From: Nymphaea colorata
Lineage: Eukaryota > Streptophyta > Magnoliopsida > Nymphaeales > Nymphaeaceae
DNA length: 49,308 nucleotides
Direction: 5' to 3'
Assembly (NCBI RefSeq): GCF_008831285.2
Contig: NW_022204594.1
Location: forward strand, 1 to 49,308
Positions within the stretch are counted from its first letter, which is position 1; every line of letters begins with the position of its first letter. The notes under the pieces were generated by a model. That model made no database searches and had not been told where the DNA came from. It saw only the letters and a program-made list of their open reading frames with translations. Both the position numbers and the translations under genes were made by a program. This document shows, in pieces, positions 32,067 to 44,960 of the stretch.

Positions 32067-34646
32067 ATGAGGTGCTCGTCTAGTAGAGCAGAAATGGACA
32101 TACTCCTTAGCACCTACGAGAAGGGCATTTGTATTCGTGAAGATACGTTGATCCATGGACATACTAGGGATCAAGCTCCAAAGTGGACTTATGTCCAAGT
32201 CGGCAGTAATCCGGAGTGTGACATGATACTCCGACACCCTAGCATAAAAGGGCGTCACCTTGAGTTGGCCATACATAAGGACACCCAAGAAATGTGGATA
32301 GCCAAAATCACTTACATGGGTAGACTTATTGTGGCTGGATACGAAGTAGAACATCGAGATTGGGCGCCAATCTATCATGGAGAAGTTATCCAAGTGGGGT
32401 TCTCAAAATTCCGCTTAGTGCTAGAAGAAAGACTCTCCCCGTGACCGAGAAGCAAAAAGAATATCATTATGAGTCCAGCGGCGAAGATGAGCAGAATGAC
32501 CAAAGCACAAGGTCTCTTACGTGGGACGAAGTGCTCAACAAGATGAACGCCATGCTCGCCAGGATGGATCACGGAGAGGCGATCAGAAACAAGAAAATAG
32601 CCAGCGATAATAGACGGACTGAGCTTACTACAGAATCTGAAACTGAATCAGATTCGTCTAGTGAGGATGAAAAGTCCTCCCCTTCTCCAAAGACACCTAA
32701 GAAAATAGTGCCAAAAGAGTACGAATTAGAAAGCGAAGAAGAGACTTCGTCTGAAACCGAAGATGATAGTAGCACGGATTCTTCAAGCGATGAAGAGATA
32801 GAAGTGCCAAGTCGGGAGTGTGCCAATATCGGCGCCCTCAAGCCTTCAGAAGTGCAAGGACTGAAATTTCAGAAAAAGGGATACTTGGAGCCCCTCCTAG
32901 CGTTATCCCTAGTAGCAGCACGAGTATCACGTCTAAGGATACTAAAGGCATACTTGGCCCAGCCAAGACAACAGTGCTATACGGCCTTTGGAATGGGTTC
33001 AACCTAGAGCATCAAATGGGAACCAAAGGCCCAACCAGCAGAACGAGTCGGTCAGACGGAGAGACACAAAGCACTCCAATGGCATTTACGAAGGACTACT
33101 TCCCTTACCTGAACCTTCCAAGACGACAGAACAAGAGAAATTAGGGAAACTAATAGTACGTGTCCAAACTCAAACGAAGAGTGCTCATCTAGCCTAACAC
33201 AAGCTGATAGTAGGGCGACACCTCTTGAAGAACTAACGCCTGAGGCAAGTCCTAAAGTGATGTCGATGCAAAGCAAAGAAGAAATCTTCACCCTAGCATC
33301 ACCTTTTAGATGGGCAGATGAGCCATGGAATCTAGAAACCCATGAGTAAACAAAGATAGAAACAATGGGGCAGCCAGCCACGGGCAGCAAAGGGTTGTTA
33401 CCACCTCCTAGCATCCTATGAACCAACCTAAGGAGGGTGGTATGGATCACGAGTTCTTTGAGTCTCCCAAAAGTGCACGTATGAAACTCCAACAAGGGGC
33501 GACTCAAGAATTGGCAAGTCAAAACGCCAAAGTAGTTAGACCCAAGACAAGAGACCCTCTCTTGTTCAGCACCAAGAAGGAAAAGAGGTAGTTGCCGCCT
33601 CTAAGAGAAACAAAAAGGGTTCTAAACCCGGGTGTAAGCAACGAACCAAACCGCTTAACATCCGGGAGCAATTTGAAGAAGAGCTCTAGCAGAAATAGAC
33701 GGAATCCTCCCCAAGTCTGATGAGGAAAGCGAGAATGTTGTTGAGGAACGTCATGGCCTTAAGATGACAGATTTAGGAGCAGCCGGTGAGCAGTACACAG
33801 GACCACCTTCGCCTCTTCCCAGCGTCAGATCAGTCTAGGAAAGGTGGTCGGCAACACAACTTGTCAACTCTAGGAAACTACATTGAAAAACTCTACCCAG
33901 AGCTTGGAGAGCATACCAATTTCCAGACTCTCCAAACTGTAGTCGGGAATTAAGGGACCCTCATAACTCCCTTAATCCGAACATGTCAGGCTTATTACTA
34001 GGCCCCGACTATAGTGAGCGCGCAGCAGAAGCGCAGTGGCCTGTCCCAGTGAGCAGCAACACTTGGCAATCGAGAACCACGGGAGACCACCACATTGAAA
34101 ACGAGCAGAAGCGGAAGCAAACAGCTGCAAGGGCAGCAAAGGCTTCACATCGGGCAGCTGCCTAGAGACTACGGCCCTGAAAGGTTACGTCAGGAAACAA
34201 TGAGTAGGACAACTCGGGTCTTTACTCGGGATTTTAGAAAGGGCCGAGAGGAAGTTTCCTCAACCAGAGGAACTCCCTTGCGGTACTACCCGGGACTATG
34301 GACCGAAGGAAAAATTTATGTGGGTAGCACGTGGTATTCAGACCCATCCTGGAAAAGGTAAAGCAAGAGCTTGGGGACAAGCTCATTTTAGGAGGGTGGA
34401 TCTGTTACGAGCCAAAAATCCAGCCGGCTTGTAAGGGCTGAACCAAGGGCCAAGCCGGGTCCGACTAGGCTCGTAAGGGCTGGACGTGAGTCCAGCAAGG
34501 CAGCTAGGCCAGCCACGGAGGAAACTATACAGCTTGGAGTTCTTGCAGTGGGCAGAGCGGGCGGAGCAACAACGGCCAAGCGTGAGCGAAATTGGATTAA
34601 ACCTCAAGGTGGCTTTGATCCGTTTTTAGGACTTTCCCGAACTTGA
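32067..34646 (+). pseudogene. FHA-like retroelement ORF, copy H, multiple frameshifts
   Basis: ATG at 32067. The FHA-like part (to about 32440) is intact and almost the same as in the copy at 21703, including GSNPECD, KGRH and HGEVIQVG. A one-base loss at about 32440 (CTCTCCCCGTG against CTCTCCCCCGTG) breaks the frame, a second at about 32850 (CAGAAGTGC against CAGAACGTGC) breaks it again, and several more small losses and stops lie between 32970 and 34400. The tail returns to the shared end GLSRT with stop at 34644-34646. This is the most damaged of the long copies. Confidence 0.75.
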
Positions 34647-34721
34647 TTGGTCTAACCTATGGTCGAGTCCTAACCCAAGTTCACACGAGGTAGTCTAGGT
34701 CGAACCTAGGCAAAAGGGGGT

Positions 34722-37700
34722 TGAGCCGGTCCAAGCTCAACCATGCGCCCAAGCAAGTGGATCCAAATGATCCACGGACCATTTTATTTGGACGGATAGC
34801 GTCCATTAGGATTGATTTTTTGGAGCTCGTTTTTGGATCCCATAGAGTTCCGTTTTTGGACCCCATTGAGTTCCGTTTTTGGATTTCTTTGGAGCTCCGT
34901 TTTTTAGATCCAATTGAGTTCCGTTTTTGTTTTGATTCTTTACTGAACCGGTTCGGAATGTGAACCGAGTTGATTAGGAAGTTATTTAAGTGATTGAATT
35001 CATGTAATTGTTATGCTTTTGAATAAGGAAAATGAATTGAGGAATTGTGTTGGGCGGAATGCCCTTTCTCTCTCTCGTACTCCCCTTGGCTCACCCCTCT
35101 CCCGCGGTGGTCTCCCTTCTCTCCTTGGCGTCCGTCCTCATCCATGGCGCAGCCTCTTCTCCTCCACTCGTCCTCAAGGTATCTCCCTAGCCTAGCGTCA
35201 TCTCTCTTGGCGTCATCTACCTTTCGAATCCCATGGTGAAGATCTGCATCGTCTTCAGCCCTCTTGTCAACCGAAGCTCTCCCTCTTCCACTCGTCCTTG
35301 TTTTCTGGTTTCTTCCTCTTCCCCTCGACCTAAGGATCACGGGCTAAGGATAGCAGCAAGCTCCGGCACGCGGGTCTCCAACGGACCACGAAGAATACCC
35401 CACGAGCATTTTGTTGAAGCACGGTGCCTTCCTTCTCAAACACAAAGAAGGTTGTGAGGCTGTCTTCATCCCGGGAAGGCTGCAGCAACTTGGGCGACCT
35501 GGTGCAGCAGCAAAAGACATCAAAATAGCGAGAGAAAAAGGTTAGTACTAGAGAAAACAAGAAGAGTTGGTGAGCAACACGTTGCTCGGATTTGATATTG
35601 TATTCGGTTAAAAGGTGGATTTCATTCCCTCGGTGCACACCCGAGAGTTTGAGCTCTCATCCCATGGCAGAAAACAGCACCAAATTCCAGCTTACGCGTC
35701 TCAAGAACTCCTTGGCATTCTTGAAGTTCTTCCCCTCACGCTAAGCACGAAGGTTCCAAAGAGCGTCCTCACAAGAGCGCTTTGGTTGCCTCCGTTTTTG
35801 AGCAAAACGGATGCACAAATCCAGCAAGCAAAAAGGGCTTGCAAAGTGCGTCAAAAGGCGTCAAAACAAAGAAAAGATTACAAAGAAGAAGACGCCCCAT
35901 CAAGAGGAATCAAATAGTGGAAAACGAGCTTCATCCGGTTGATTAATCGCATGTTTTAGGCTAGGCCTGAATTCAGCAAATCCGGTGAACTTTCTGTTGA
36001 TTCCGGCCAGCTTTTGGCTAATTCCGGTGTGGACTAATCTGCCCCTGATCGTGGAAAAGCTTAGTTACAAATCAAGGGTTTTCTGGTCCATTGTTGGAGG
36101 AGCGCACTAGGGTAAATCACCCTAGCCGCCGGTGCTAGCTCGCACCTTCCTTGGCCGCCGGTCTTCATTTGGTAAGTCCTATTCTTTCTCTCTTTTGTTT
36201 AATCCTAGCCCTTGAGTGAGCCACGTGTCAGCCATCCCCTTAGCCTCCCAGATTTACCTAGCCACCTGTCCCACTTGGTTGATTCGGTCCCAGCCGAGAA
36301 TCATCCAAGACTCCATCGAATTCCCCCAAATCCGGTAAATCCCTCTCCTCGCAATCTCCTTACCAATTTTGTTGCCAATCTTGTAGTCAACCGAGTCCTT
36401 CCTCTCATCTTAGCCATTGGTGTCGCCACGTGTCGTCATCCCAGCCTGCAGCTCCTGCCACCTCACCAGCTAGTCCCTCCTTCCTTGTCGAGCAGCCTAC
36501 CCCACACGCTTTCTCCTTGCTCCATCGCCTAAGTTTTCTACCGCTTTCTTATAAACCACACGCAAATTTCCTTTTGTGTTGGAATCTTGAGGTAGCGCCA
36601 CCTCCTACTTACCAAAACCCATTGCCAACTTCGTCTCCTCCATTTTTGGTATCTTACCCAAGCCCCTTTCCACCTCGTGCTCCCTCATCATGACCCCACC
36701 TAAACCGAGCCAGCTCCTTCCTTCCACCTCGTCAACCAATTCTTTGTAGGCCCCACATATTCCACTTGTCATCCTTAGAACCCACCCTCGTCTTGCTTCT
36801 CCCTCTCGTTCCACTTGCCCCACCGTCCATAGATTCTTCTCGCATAAGGTGTAACTCCTGCCACCTCATGCTTTCCCCTTTAGTGTAGCCAACCTTACCC
36901 TTTAGTCCTTGCCTTAGCCAACTCTTGACCCTGTGTATCCCCTTGGCCCGAGCAAAGGAGAAGAAGAAGAACCACGCGCTTCAAATTGGAAACTTACCCT
37001 TAACGCCAGCCACGCGTCCTCCCTTTCCTCTCGTTAGGAAAGACTCATTCCCTTTCCTTTTCGCTAGCTCTCTTCTAGCGTCTCTTCTTAGTGGCTCTTC
37101 CCCTTGCCACGAGTTGCCTCCTTGGCACTGCTCCACGTGTGGATCTATCCTTAAAACTTAAGGAAAGAAGACCACACGGACAGCTTCCTCCCATTTTGGA
37201 AGGAAGAACGTAGCGCCAACTCCCTTGCCTCCTTGGCACTTGGCGCCCTCTCAACCTCCCTCCTTCTTCGTAGGTACCTGGTCACGGGCCCACCTTAGGC
37301 AACCCGTAGCCTTTGACCAGATCAGTCAACACCCTTTAGGAAATCTTAGCCGAGTCCCTTCCTTGCTCCCCTTTAGTCAAACCCTTAACGCGTCACCCCT
37401 TAGTCAACCTCTCTAGGTCGACCTCTCCCATTTGGTGACCCACGTCCTTGAACCTCCTTTCCTCTATTTCTGGAAAGTAGCCCTAGGTCCTAAGGCAGCC
37501 AAGGTCCTAAGTGATTCAGACCCACCTCTTGCACGGCTAGACCCAAGCCGCACCTTCCGCACGCACCTTCCTCTTCCTTAGATTCTTGACTTAATTCAAG
37601 TCAATCTCATCCGCATTTGATCCTAAGCCAGTCCCTAGTCTACCTTGTCCTAGCTGACCTTAAGCCTTGACTTAGCCCACCTAAACCTCGACCTAGCCAG

Positions 37701-38610
37701 CCATCCATAGCCGGACCTCACTCGTAGCTAGGTCTGCCCGAGCTCTAGACTGAGCTCTCCTCCTACCCGTAGCTAGGTTCTCCCGGGTTCTAGACCGAAC
37801 CCTCCCTTGCCGAAGGTTCTCCCCACGCACAACGGGACCCTTCCAGCTTCGGCACCTCACTTGCTGCCGCGTTCCCCACACGGCCAGGAGGGCCTATCCC
37901 AGCAGTAGCTAGACACAAGCTGCTGCCTCTTGCTCACGGCCAGGAGGGCCGTTTTCCAGCAACACGCCCGGCGTCCTTAGCCGGCCATTTGAAGATTCCC
38001 GGTGTAGCTTCTACCTTGCTGCGCGGATCCAGCTGCAGCCCTCTTCCTCCGGAGTTCTTCCTCACGGTTGCTGCATTGCCCGAGGTTGGGGATTCACCTC
38101 GTGGCCTTCTTGCTGAAAGCCAAGAATAGCTTGGCTGGTAACGCCCTCTCACTCCCTTGTAGTTTCGCGGGTCGGGTGCATTTGCTTTCGTATTTGCTTG
38201 AGCCCGGCTTTGGCCTTGGTTGATTCCAGCGGTACCTCGACGGCCCTTGGCCTAGACACGACCACTAATCGACGAGCCTACTTAGGGTATTGGGTGTGGT
38301 TTGTTACGTATAGCATGGTTTGTGTGGTTTGATGGTTTGAATTGAGGGAGTTGCGAGAGTACTTTTGTATCGCGCACGCTTGTACGGCCTCACATCCCTC
38401 GTAGATTTCTGTAGTAGGTTTTGACTTAGTTAGGTTTTTGGGATTACCCCTACTTGTTCATCACGTCCTATTCGGTTTGCGCTGGGGTCCTGTCTGGCCG
38501 GGTAGTTCCTTGTATAATTTGTTTAGGATTTTGGTCTAGATTCCTCGAGGCGATCTTGGCAGTAGGACCTCGACTCCTTGGGTCGGCCCGTTGGGGTCGG
38601 GATCCTAACA
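34722..38610 (+). mobile_element. LTR-I, complete, 3889 bp, divergent middle
   Basis: It starts TGAGCCGG after the PPT and ends CCTAACA before the PBS at 38613. It is about 200 bp shorter than the others; 36510-37440 differs clearly from all other copies (for example CGCTTTCTTATAAACC near 36532) while both flanks match known subtypes. Donor at 36172; tandem block 34829-34930 with 4 units. Confidence 0.92.
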
Positions 38611-39241
38611 ATTGGTATCAGAGCCGCCTTGGGGTTTAAAGTTGAAGAGACAGCGACAGATTTCAAAAGTTAGTACTTTCAACGGAGTAGACGTCGCGGT
38701 TTCCAGCTATTATTTGGACGGCTTCTTGTGGAGTAGTCGCCAACAACCGACTGATACCAATCTAACAATTGGTGTCAGAGCCGTCTTGAGGTTTCCATCT
38801 GGACTCTACACACGCTTGGCATAGAAGATTCAGCATTCGAAGGCAGTAGAAGACAGAGTTTCCAGCTTTTTGATTTCAGCAGATTTCAGGATTTTGTTTT
38901 CAGACTTAGGCGAACTGCGGTTTTCTGGTCTGTAACAGTCAGCGTCAGTGTATCAGCGATTTCAGGGGGCAAACGAAGTCGGTTTTGCCTGAAATTTGGT
39001 GGACGGACTCGTAATCATATGTGCTACAAAAGTTGTTTAGGGCATCAGAAGAGATTCTGCCCTTAACCGACGTTTTTGGCCCTGCAACGTGCTCAAAGCC
39101 TGAACGGACAGAACCTGTCCGCGGGAGCAGTTCGGCCAGAAGATTACGTAGTTTCAGTGACTTCCCGAGGTCAAAACGAGCTGAAATTTTCAGCATAGTC
39201 AGATAACTATCTCCTCTTAGTACTGACAAAATTTGAAGTCA
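38611..39241 (+). mobile_element. Internal region I, leader only, truncated
   Basis: PBS at 38613-38625, decayed second PBS near 38765 and dyad at 39105-39121. The leader stops at about 39241, before the twin hairpins, where it joins minus LTR sequence through the shared AAGA. Confidence 0.85.
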
Positions 39242-40285
39242 AGAGTACTCTCGCAACTCACTCAATCCAAACCATCAAACCACACAACCACATCTATACG
39301 TAACAAACCACACCCAATACCCTTGGTAGGCTCGTCGATTAGCGGTCGTGTCTAGGCCAAGGGCCGTCGAGGTACCGCTGGAATCAACCAAGGCCGAAGC
39401 CGGGCTCAAGCAAATACGAAAGCAAATGCACCCGACCCGCGAAACTACAAGGGAGTGAGAGGGTGTTACCGGCCAAGCTAGTCTTGGCTGTCCGCAAGGA
39501 GGCCACGAGGTGAATCCCCAACCTCGGGCAATGCAGCAACAGTGAGGGAGATCTCCGGATGAGGAAGAAGCGGATTGGATCCCGCGAAGAGGTGGAAGCT
39601 ACACCGGCAGTCTTCAAATTGCCGGCTATGGACGCCGGACGTGTTGCTGGAATACGGCCCTCCTGGCCGTGAGCAAGAGACAGCAGCTAGTGGTTAGCTA
39701 CTGCTGGGATAGGTCCTCCTGGCCGTGCTGGGATCGCTGCTCCAAGAGGGTACCAGAACTGGAAGTGCCTCGCCGTGCGTAGGGTAGGACCTTCGGAAGG
39801 GCTGGGTTCGGTTTAGAACCTGGAAGAACCTAGCTACGGGAAAAGATAAGAGCTCGGTTTAGAGCTCGGGAAAACCTAGCTACGAGAGGGTCCGGTTAAG
39901 GGTGGCTGGCCAGGTCAAGGCTTAGGGTCAGCTGGGTCAAGGCGGACTAAGGACTGGCTTAGGTTCAAATGCGGCTGGGATTGACTTGAATTAAGTCAAG
40001 ACGCTAAGGCATAAGCAAGGTGCGGAAGAGAGGGGGCGGCTTGGGTCTAGCCGTGCAAGAGGTGGGTCCGAATCACTTAGGCAGCGTTGACCTTGGCTGC
40101 CTTAGGACCTAGGGCTACTTTCCAGAAATAGAGGAAAGGAGGGTCAAGGGCACGGGTGGCCAAAGTAGGAGAGGTCGACTTAGGGGGGTTGACCAAGGGA
40201 TATTGCGACAAGGACTTACCTAAATTAGGACAAGGGAGGTTATGATAAGTCTATCTAAGGGGTGTTGACTTAAGCTGGTCAACCC
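39238..40285 (-). mobile_element. LTR fragment J, minus strand
   Basis: It covers about 1.05 kb of LTR, read in reverse, from the GAGAGTACTC region back to the TTGACTTAAGCTGG region. It is nearly the same as the matching parts of LTR-D and fragment F. It ends at TGGTCAACCCCCTAG, where the last bases look like a switch into the other strand of the LTR before unrelated AT-rich DNA begins. Confidence 0.8.
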
Positions 40286-40293
40286 CCTAGATT

Positions 40294-40399
40294 CTGTAGT
40301 AATAATTAGAGGGATGGTAGTTTAGAGAGTTGATAGATTCTAGATGCTGTAGTAATAATTAGAGGGATGGTAGTTTAGAGAGTTGATAGATTATAGATG
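40294..40399. repeat. 53-bp tandem duplication
   Basis: CTGTAGTAATAATTAGAGGG starts at 40294 and again at 40347; the two units differ at few positions, so the duplication looks recent. Confidence 0.8.
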
Positions 40400-40442
40400 C
40401 TGAGAATTAGGATTATGGTAATTACTAACTATCCATCAAATT

Positions 40443-40553
40443 ATGAATGAGAGTTAACTAATCCTAACTCTCTGACGGACATACAGTCCCACAAGTGGGC
40501 GGGCCACGCCACCCACTTGTACAGAGAGTTAGGATTAGTCAACTCTCATTCAT
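40443..40553. repeat. Inverted repeat, 31-bp arms with nested GC-rich hairpin
   Basis: Left arm 40443-40473 and right arm 40523-40553 are complementary with one mismatch. The 49-bp loop contains a second stem, ACAAGTGGGCG (40491-40501) against CACCCACTTGT (40510-40520). It could be a small palindromic insertion or an RNA/DNA cruciform element of the leader; I see no flanking target duplication. Confidence 0.75.
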
Positions 40554-40780
40554 ATTCGAGTTATGATTATTGAAATAAGTGTTTCACACCCCTCAACCCT
40601 CCTGCATTAATTGTTTATAACCTGGATTATGTACATGGAGAGTTAGGATAACCCCTCATGCATTAAATGTTTATAACCTGGTATTTGTCTTTTAGAAGGA
40701 GTGTTAAAATGGTTGCATAGGTAGTACAAATTGCAATTTATGGCCGATTTGCTCAGCTCCAACTCTCATGCAAGAAATGT

Positions 40781-40884
40781 TTATAACCTAGTATTTTCAA
40801 TTTCTGAAAAATCCGGGTACAGGGGGGATGATATATAGGGTGTATTTTTCCAGATGGAAACCTCAACCTGGCTCTGATACCAAT
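40781..40884 (-). mobile_element. Start of internal region K, minus strand, with PBS
   Basis: The reverse complement of 11348-11455. The PBS complement GGCTCTGATACCA is at 40870-40882, next to LTR-K. This leader has a single PBS and none of the twin hairpins in what is present. Confidence 0.85.
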
Positions 40885-43800
40885 TGTTAGCATCCCGACC
40901 CCAACGGTCTGACCCAAGGAGTCGAGGTCCTACTGCCAAGATCGCCTCGAGGGATCTAGACCAAAAACCTAAACAAAAATACAAGGAACTACCCGGCCGG
41001 ACAGGACCCCGGCGCAAACCCAATAGGACGTGAATATACGGAAGGGGTAATCCCAAAAAACCTAACTAAGTCAAAACCTACTACAGAAAACTACGAGGGA
41101 TGTGAGGCCGTACAAGCGTGCGCGATACAATAGTACTCTCGCAACTCACTCAATTCAAACCATCAAACCACACAAACCACAACTACTCGTAACAAACCAC
41201 ACCCAATACCCTAGGTAGGCTCGTTGATTAGCGATCATGTCTAGGCCAAGGGCCGTCGAGGTACCGCTGGAATCAACCAAGGCCGAAGCCGGGCTCAAGC
41301 AAATACGAAAGCAAGTGCACCCGACCTGCGAAACTACAAGGGAGTGAGAGGGCGTTACCGGCCAAGCTAGTCTTGGCTGTCAGCAAGGTGGCCACGAGGT
41401 GAATCCCTGACCTCGGGCAATGCAGCAACAAATGAGGAGGATTCCGGATGAGGAAGGTAGCGGACTGGATCCCGCGACGAGGTGGAAGTTACACCGGAAG
41501 TCTTCAAATGGCCGGCTAAGGACGCCGGGCATGTTGCTGGACTACGGCCCTCCTGGCCGTGAGCAAGAGGCAGCCGCGAGTCACGAGCTACTGCTGGAAG
41601 AGGCCCGCCTAGCCGTGAAGGAAGCGTGGCAGCAAGCGAAAAGCTGAAGCTGGAAGGGTCCCGCTGTGCGTGGGGATGACCTTCGGAAGGGCTGGGTTCG
41701 GTATAGAACCCGGGAGAATCTAGCTACGGAAAGGAGAAGAGCTCGGTCTAGAGCTCGGGTAGACCTAGCTACGAGGGAGGTCCGACTATGGATGCCTGGC
41801 TAGGTCGTGGCTTAGGTGAGCTAAGTCAAGGCTGAAGGTTAGCAGGGACAAGGTGGACTAAGGACTGGCTTAGGTTTAGATGCGGCTGGGTTGACTTGAA
41901 TCAAGTCAAGACGCTAAGGAATGAGGATGGTGCGGAAGGGAGGTGGCGGCTTGGGTCTAGCCGTGCAAGAGGTGGGTCCAAATCACTTAGGCAGCGTTGA
42001 CATTGGCTGCCTTAGGACCTAGGCTACTTTCCCAAATAAGAGGAAAGGAGGCTCAAGGGGATTAGGTTGCCCAAGTAGGTGAGGTCGACCTAGAGTGGTT
42101 AACTAGGGAGTGATGCGTCAAGGCTTGACTAGAGGAGAGCAAGGGAGGATACGGTGCTGGCTTACCTAACTAGTGAAGATTGACACGAGTGGGTCATGGG
42201 CTCCTAAGGGGTGTTGTGAGGCCAGGTGGCGACTTCCTAACTAAGAAAGAGGGAGATATGAGGACGCCACTTACCAAGAGGCAAGGGTGGCATGGAGATT
42301 TCCTTCCTTCGGTGGAGGAGGAAAAGGGCGTCTAATTCCAAAATGGAAATTAGAGCTAAGAGGATCGCTAGAGGAGACTAGCGAATAAGGAAGGGATTCC
42401 AATTCTTTCCTAAGGTATAAGGATTGAATTGGCGTTAAGTTCCTTTCCTAGCTCGTAGGAAAGGGGAGGGCACGTGGCTAATGCCAAAAAGGTAAGACTT
42501 CAACGTTAGGCACGTGGGGACTCCTTCTTCTCCTTTGCAACGGACACAAGGGGTGAACTAGGTAAGGGATGGAAAAGGCAAGGGCTAAAGAGTAAGGCTG
42601 GTTATTACTAAAGGAAGAAGCACGAGGTGGCGAGAGGGGAAGTCTCCATGTGAGAGGGGCTAGAGACGGTGGGGTAAAGGGAAAGGGAAAGTACGAAGCT
42701 TGGTGGTTTCCGACAAGTGGCAACGTGTGGGTCCTACCAAGAGGAAGGGCTTGCGAGAAGGAGGAAGCTGGCTCGGTTCAGGTGGGTAATGATTAGGGAA
42801 GGTGAGGTGGAGAGGAGCTAAGGTGAAGACGAGAGGGCTGACTTGCGTAGAGAGAGGAGAGGGATTTGGGCAAGTAGGAGGTGGCACTCTCGTGTGACTT
42901 CCCTTCCAAGTTGGGAAACCGCGTGAGGATGCTAAGGGATTCGGTAAGGCTAGACGAGGGAAAGGGATCTCGTGTGGGGCCAAGGCAAGGGCTGGATGTG
43001 GAGGTGGCAGATGGAGATGGAACTGGTCTGGCGTAATGGTAGGGACCTGCTTTGGGGAAGGAGGAGGTGGCACACTCTCACGGTTTCACCAAAAGGGGAA
43101 GATGCGAGAAAGTCAACAAAAACTGTAGAGGTATTAGACGATGGGGGAAAGGCAAACCGTGTGGGCCAGGCTGACTCGAGGGAGGAGGGACCAGCTGGTG
43201 AGGTGGCAGGGGAGGTAAGCTAGGATTAGGACACGTGGTGACACCAATGGTTAAGATTAAAGACGACCAAGGATTGACTAGAAGAGGGGAGTTAAAAACG
43301 GAATAGATTGACGAGGATGGGAGATCTCGCTAGATTAATGGAATTCGGTGGGCTATGGATTGATTCTCGGCTGGGACGAAATCAGCCAAGTGGGACAGGT
43401 GGCTAGGTAAATCTGGGAGGCTAAGGGGATGGCTGACACGTGGCTCACTCAAGGGCTAGGATTAAACAAAAGAGAGAAAGAATAGGACTTACCAAATGAA
43501 GACCGGCGGCCATGGAAGGTGCGAGCTAGCACCGACGGCTAGGGTTGAACGCCCTAGTGCGCTCCTCCAAAGAATGGACCAGAATACCCTCAAAGTGAAG
43601 CTGACTCCTTCCACGATCAGGGGTAATATGGACCACGCCGGAATTGGCCAAAATCTGGCCGGAATCACCTAGATGTTCACCGGAGTTGCAAAATTCAGGC
43701 CGAGCCTAGAACATGCGATTTGCGGTCCGAATGAAGCTCAATTTACGCCATTTGATTCCTCTTGATTGGGCGACTTCTTCTAAGCACTTTTCTCTTTAAT

Positions 43801-44960
43801 TTGACACCCTTTTGATGCACTTATGCAAGCCTTTTGCTTGCTGGATTTGTGCAACCGTTTTGCTCAAAAACGGAGGCAACCAAAGCGCTCTTGTGAGGAC
43901 GCTCTTTGGAGACCTTCGTGCGTAGCGTGAGGGGAAGAACTTCAAGAATGCCAAGGAGTTCTTGAGACGCGTAAGCAAGAATTTGGTGCTGTTTTCAGCC
44001 GTGGGATGAGAGCTCAAACTCTCGGGTGTATACCGAGGGAGTGAAATCGTCCTTCTATCCGAACACAATAACAAATCCGAGCAACGTGTTGCTCACCAAC
44101 TCTTCTTGTTTTCTCTACGTACTAACCTTAATCTCTTGCCTACTTTTGATGTCTTTTGCTGCTGCTACCAGGTCGCCCAAGTTGCTGCAGCCTTCCCGGG
44201 ATGAAGACAGCCTCACAACCTTCTTTGTGTTTGAGAAGAAAGGCACCGTGCTTCAAGAAAATGCTCATGGGGTATTCTTCGTGGTCCGTTGGAGACGCCG
44301 CGCGCCGGAGCTTGCTGCTTTCCTTTGGCCGTGATCCTTAGGTCGAGGGGAAGAGGAAGAAAACATAAATTAAGGTAGGTGAGACAGACCTTCGGCTGGA
44401 TAGAGGGTAAAGGGATGCCGTCCTTCACCTAAGGGGCTGGAATGAAGAGGACGCCATGGAGGATGACGCTAGGGCTTGGAGAATCCTTGAGGACGAGTGG
44501 GAGAGAAGAGGCTGCGCCATGGGTGAGGAGGGACGCCAAGGAAAGAAGGGAGACCACCGCGGGAGAGGGGTGAGCCAAGGGGAGTACGAGAGAGAGAAAG
44601 GGCATTCCGCCCAACAATTCCTTCAATTCATTTTCATTATTCAAAAGCATAACATTTACATGAATTCAATGACTTAAATAATAGCCTAAGCAACTCGGTT
44701 CACATTCCGAACCGGTTCACTAAAGAAACAAATCAAAAACGGACTCAAATGGATCCAAAAACGGAACTCAAATGAAATCCAAAAACGGAGCTCCATGGGA
44801 TCCAAAAACGGAACTCAATGGGGTCCAAAAACGGAACTCCATGGGATCCAAAAATGAGCTCCAATAACTCAATCCTAATGGAGGCTTCGTCCAAATAAAA
44901 TGGTCCGTGGATCATTTGGATCCACTTGCTTGGGCGCATGGTTGAGCTAGGACCGGCTCA
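40885..44960 (-). mobile_element. LTR-K, complete, minus strand, 4076 bp
   Basis: It begins TGTTAGCATCCC and ends ACCGGCTCA before the PPT complement. By eye it is very close to LTR-B throughout, including the GATGCTAACA end and five tandem units (44732-44862). Donor on the minus strand at 43487-43492. Confidence 0.92.

Larger units (their letters stand above)
31030..34721 (+). mobile_element. Internal region H, complete in layout, decayed ORF
   Basis: PBS at 31032-31044, decayed second PBS near 31188, dyad at 31525-31541, HP1 at 31770-31797, HP2 at 31838-31867, acceptor-like site at 32040-32041, broken ORF, PPT at 34711-34721. Its 5' LTR (H) and 3' LTR (I) differ through most of their length, so they are not a fresh pair. 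Confidence 0.87.
40286..40780 (-). other. AT-rich segment, probably leader of a related element variant
   Basis: It has a different base composition from its surroundings and no ORF of note. On the minus strand it continues from the PBS and leader at 40781-40884, so it is probably the rest of that alternative leader. It contains a 53-bp tandem duplication (40294-40399), a large inverted repeat (40443-40553) and repeats of a TGTTTATAACCTGG word near 40609, 40669 and 40779. Confidence 0.55.

Noticed and set aside
40870-40882. Possible tRNA gene (GGCTCTGATACCA)
   Set aside because: It matches only the tRNA 3' end; it is the minus-strand PBS. No cloverleaf surrounds it.
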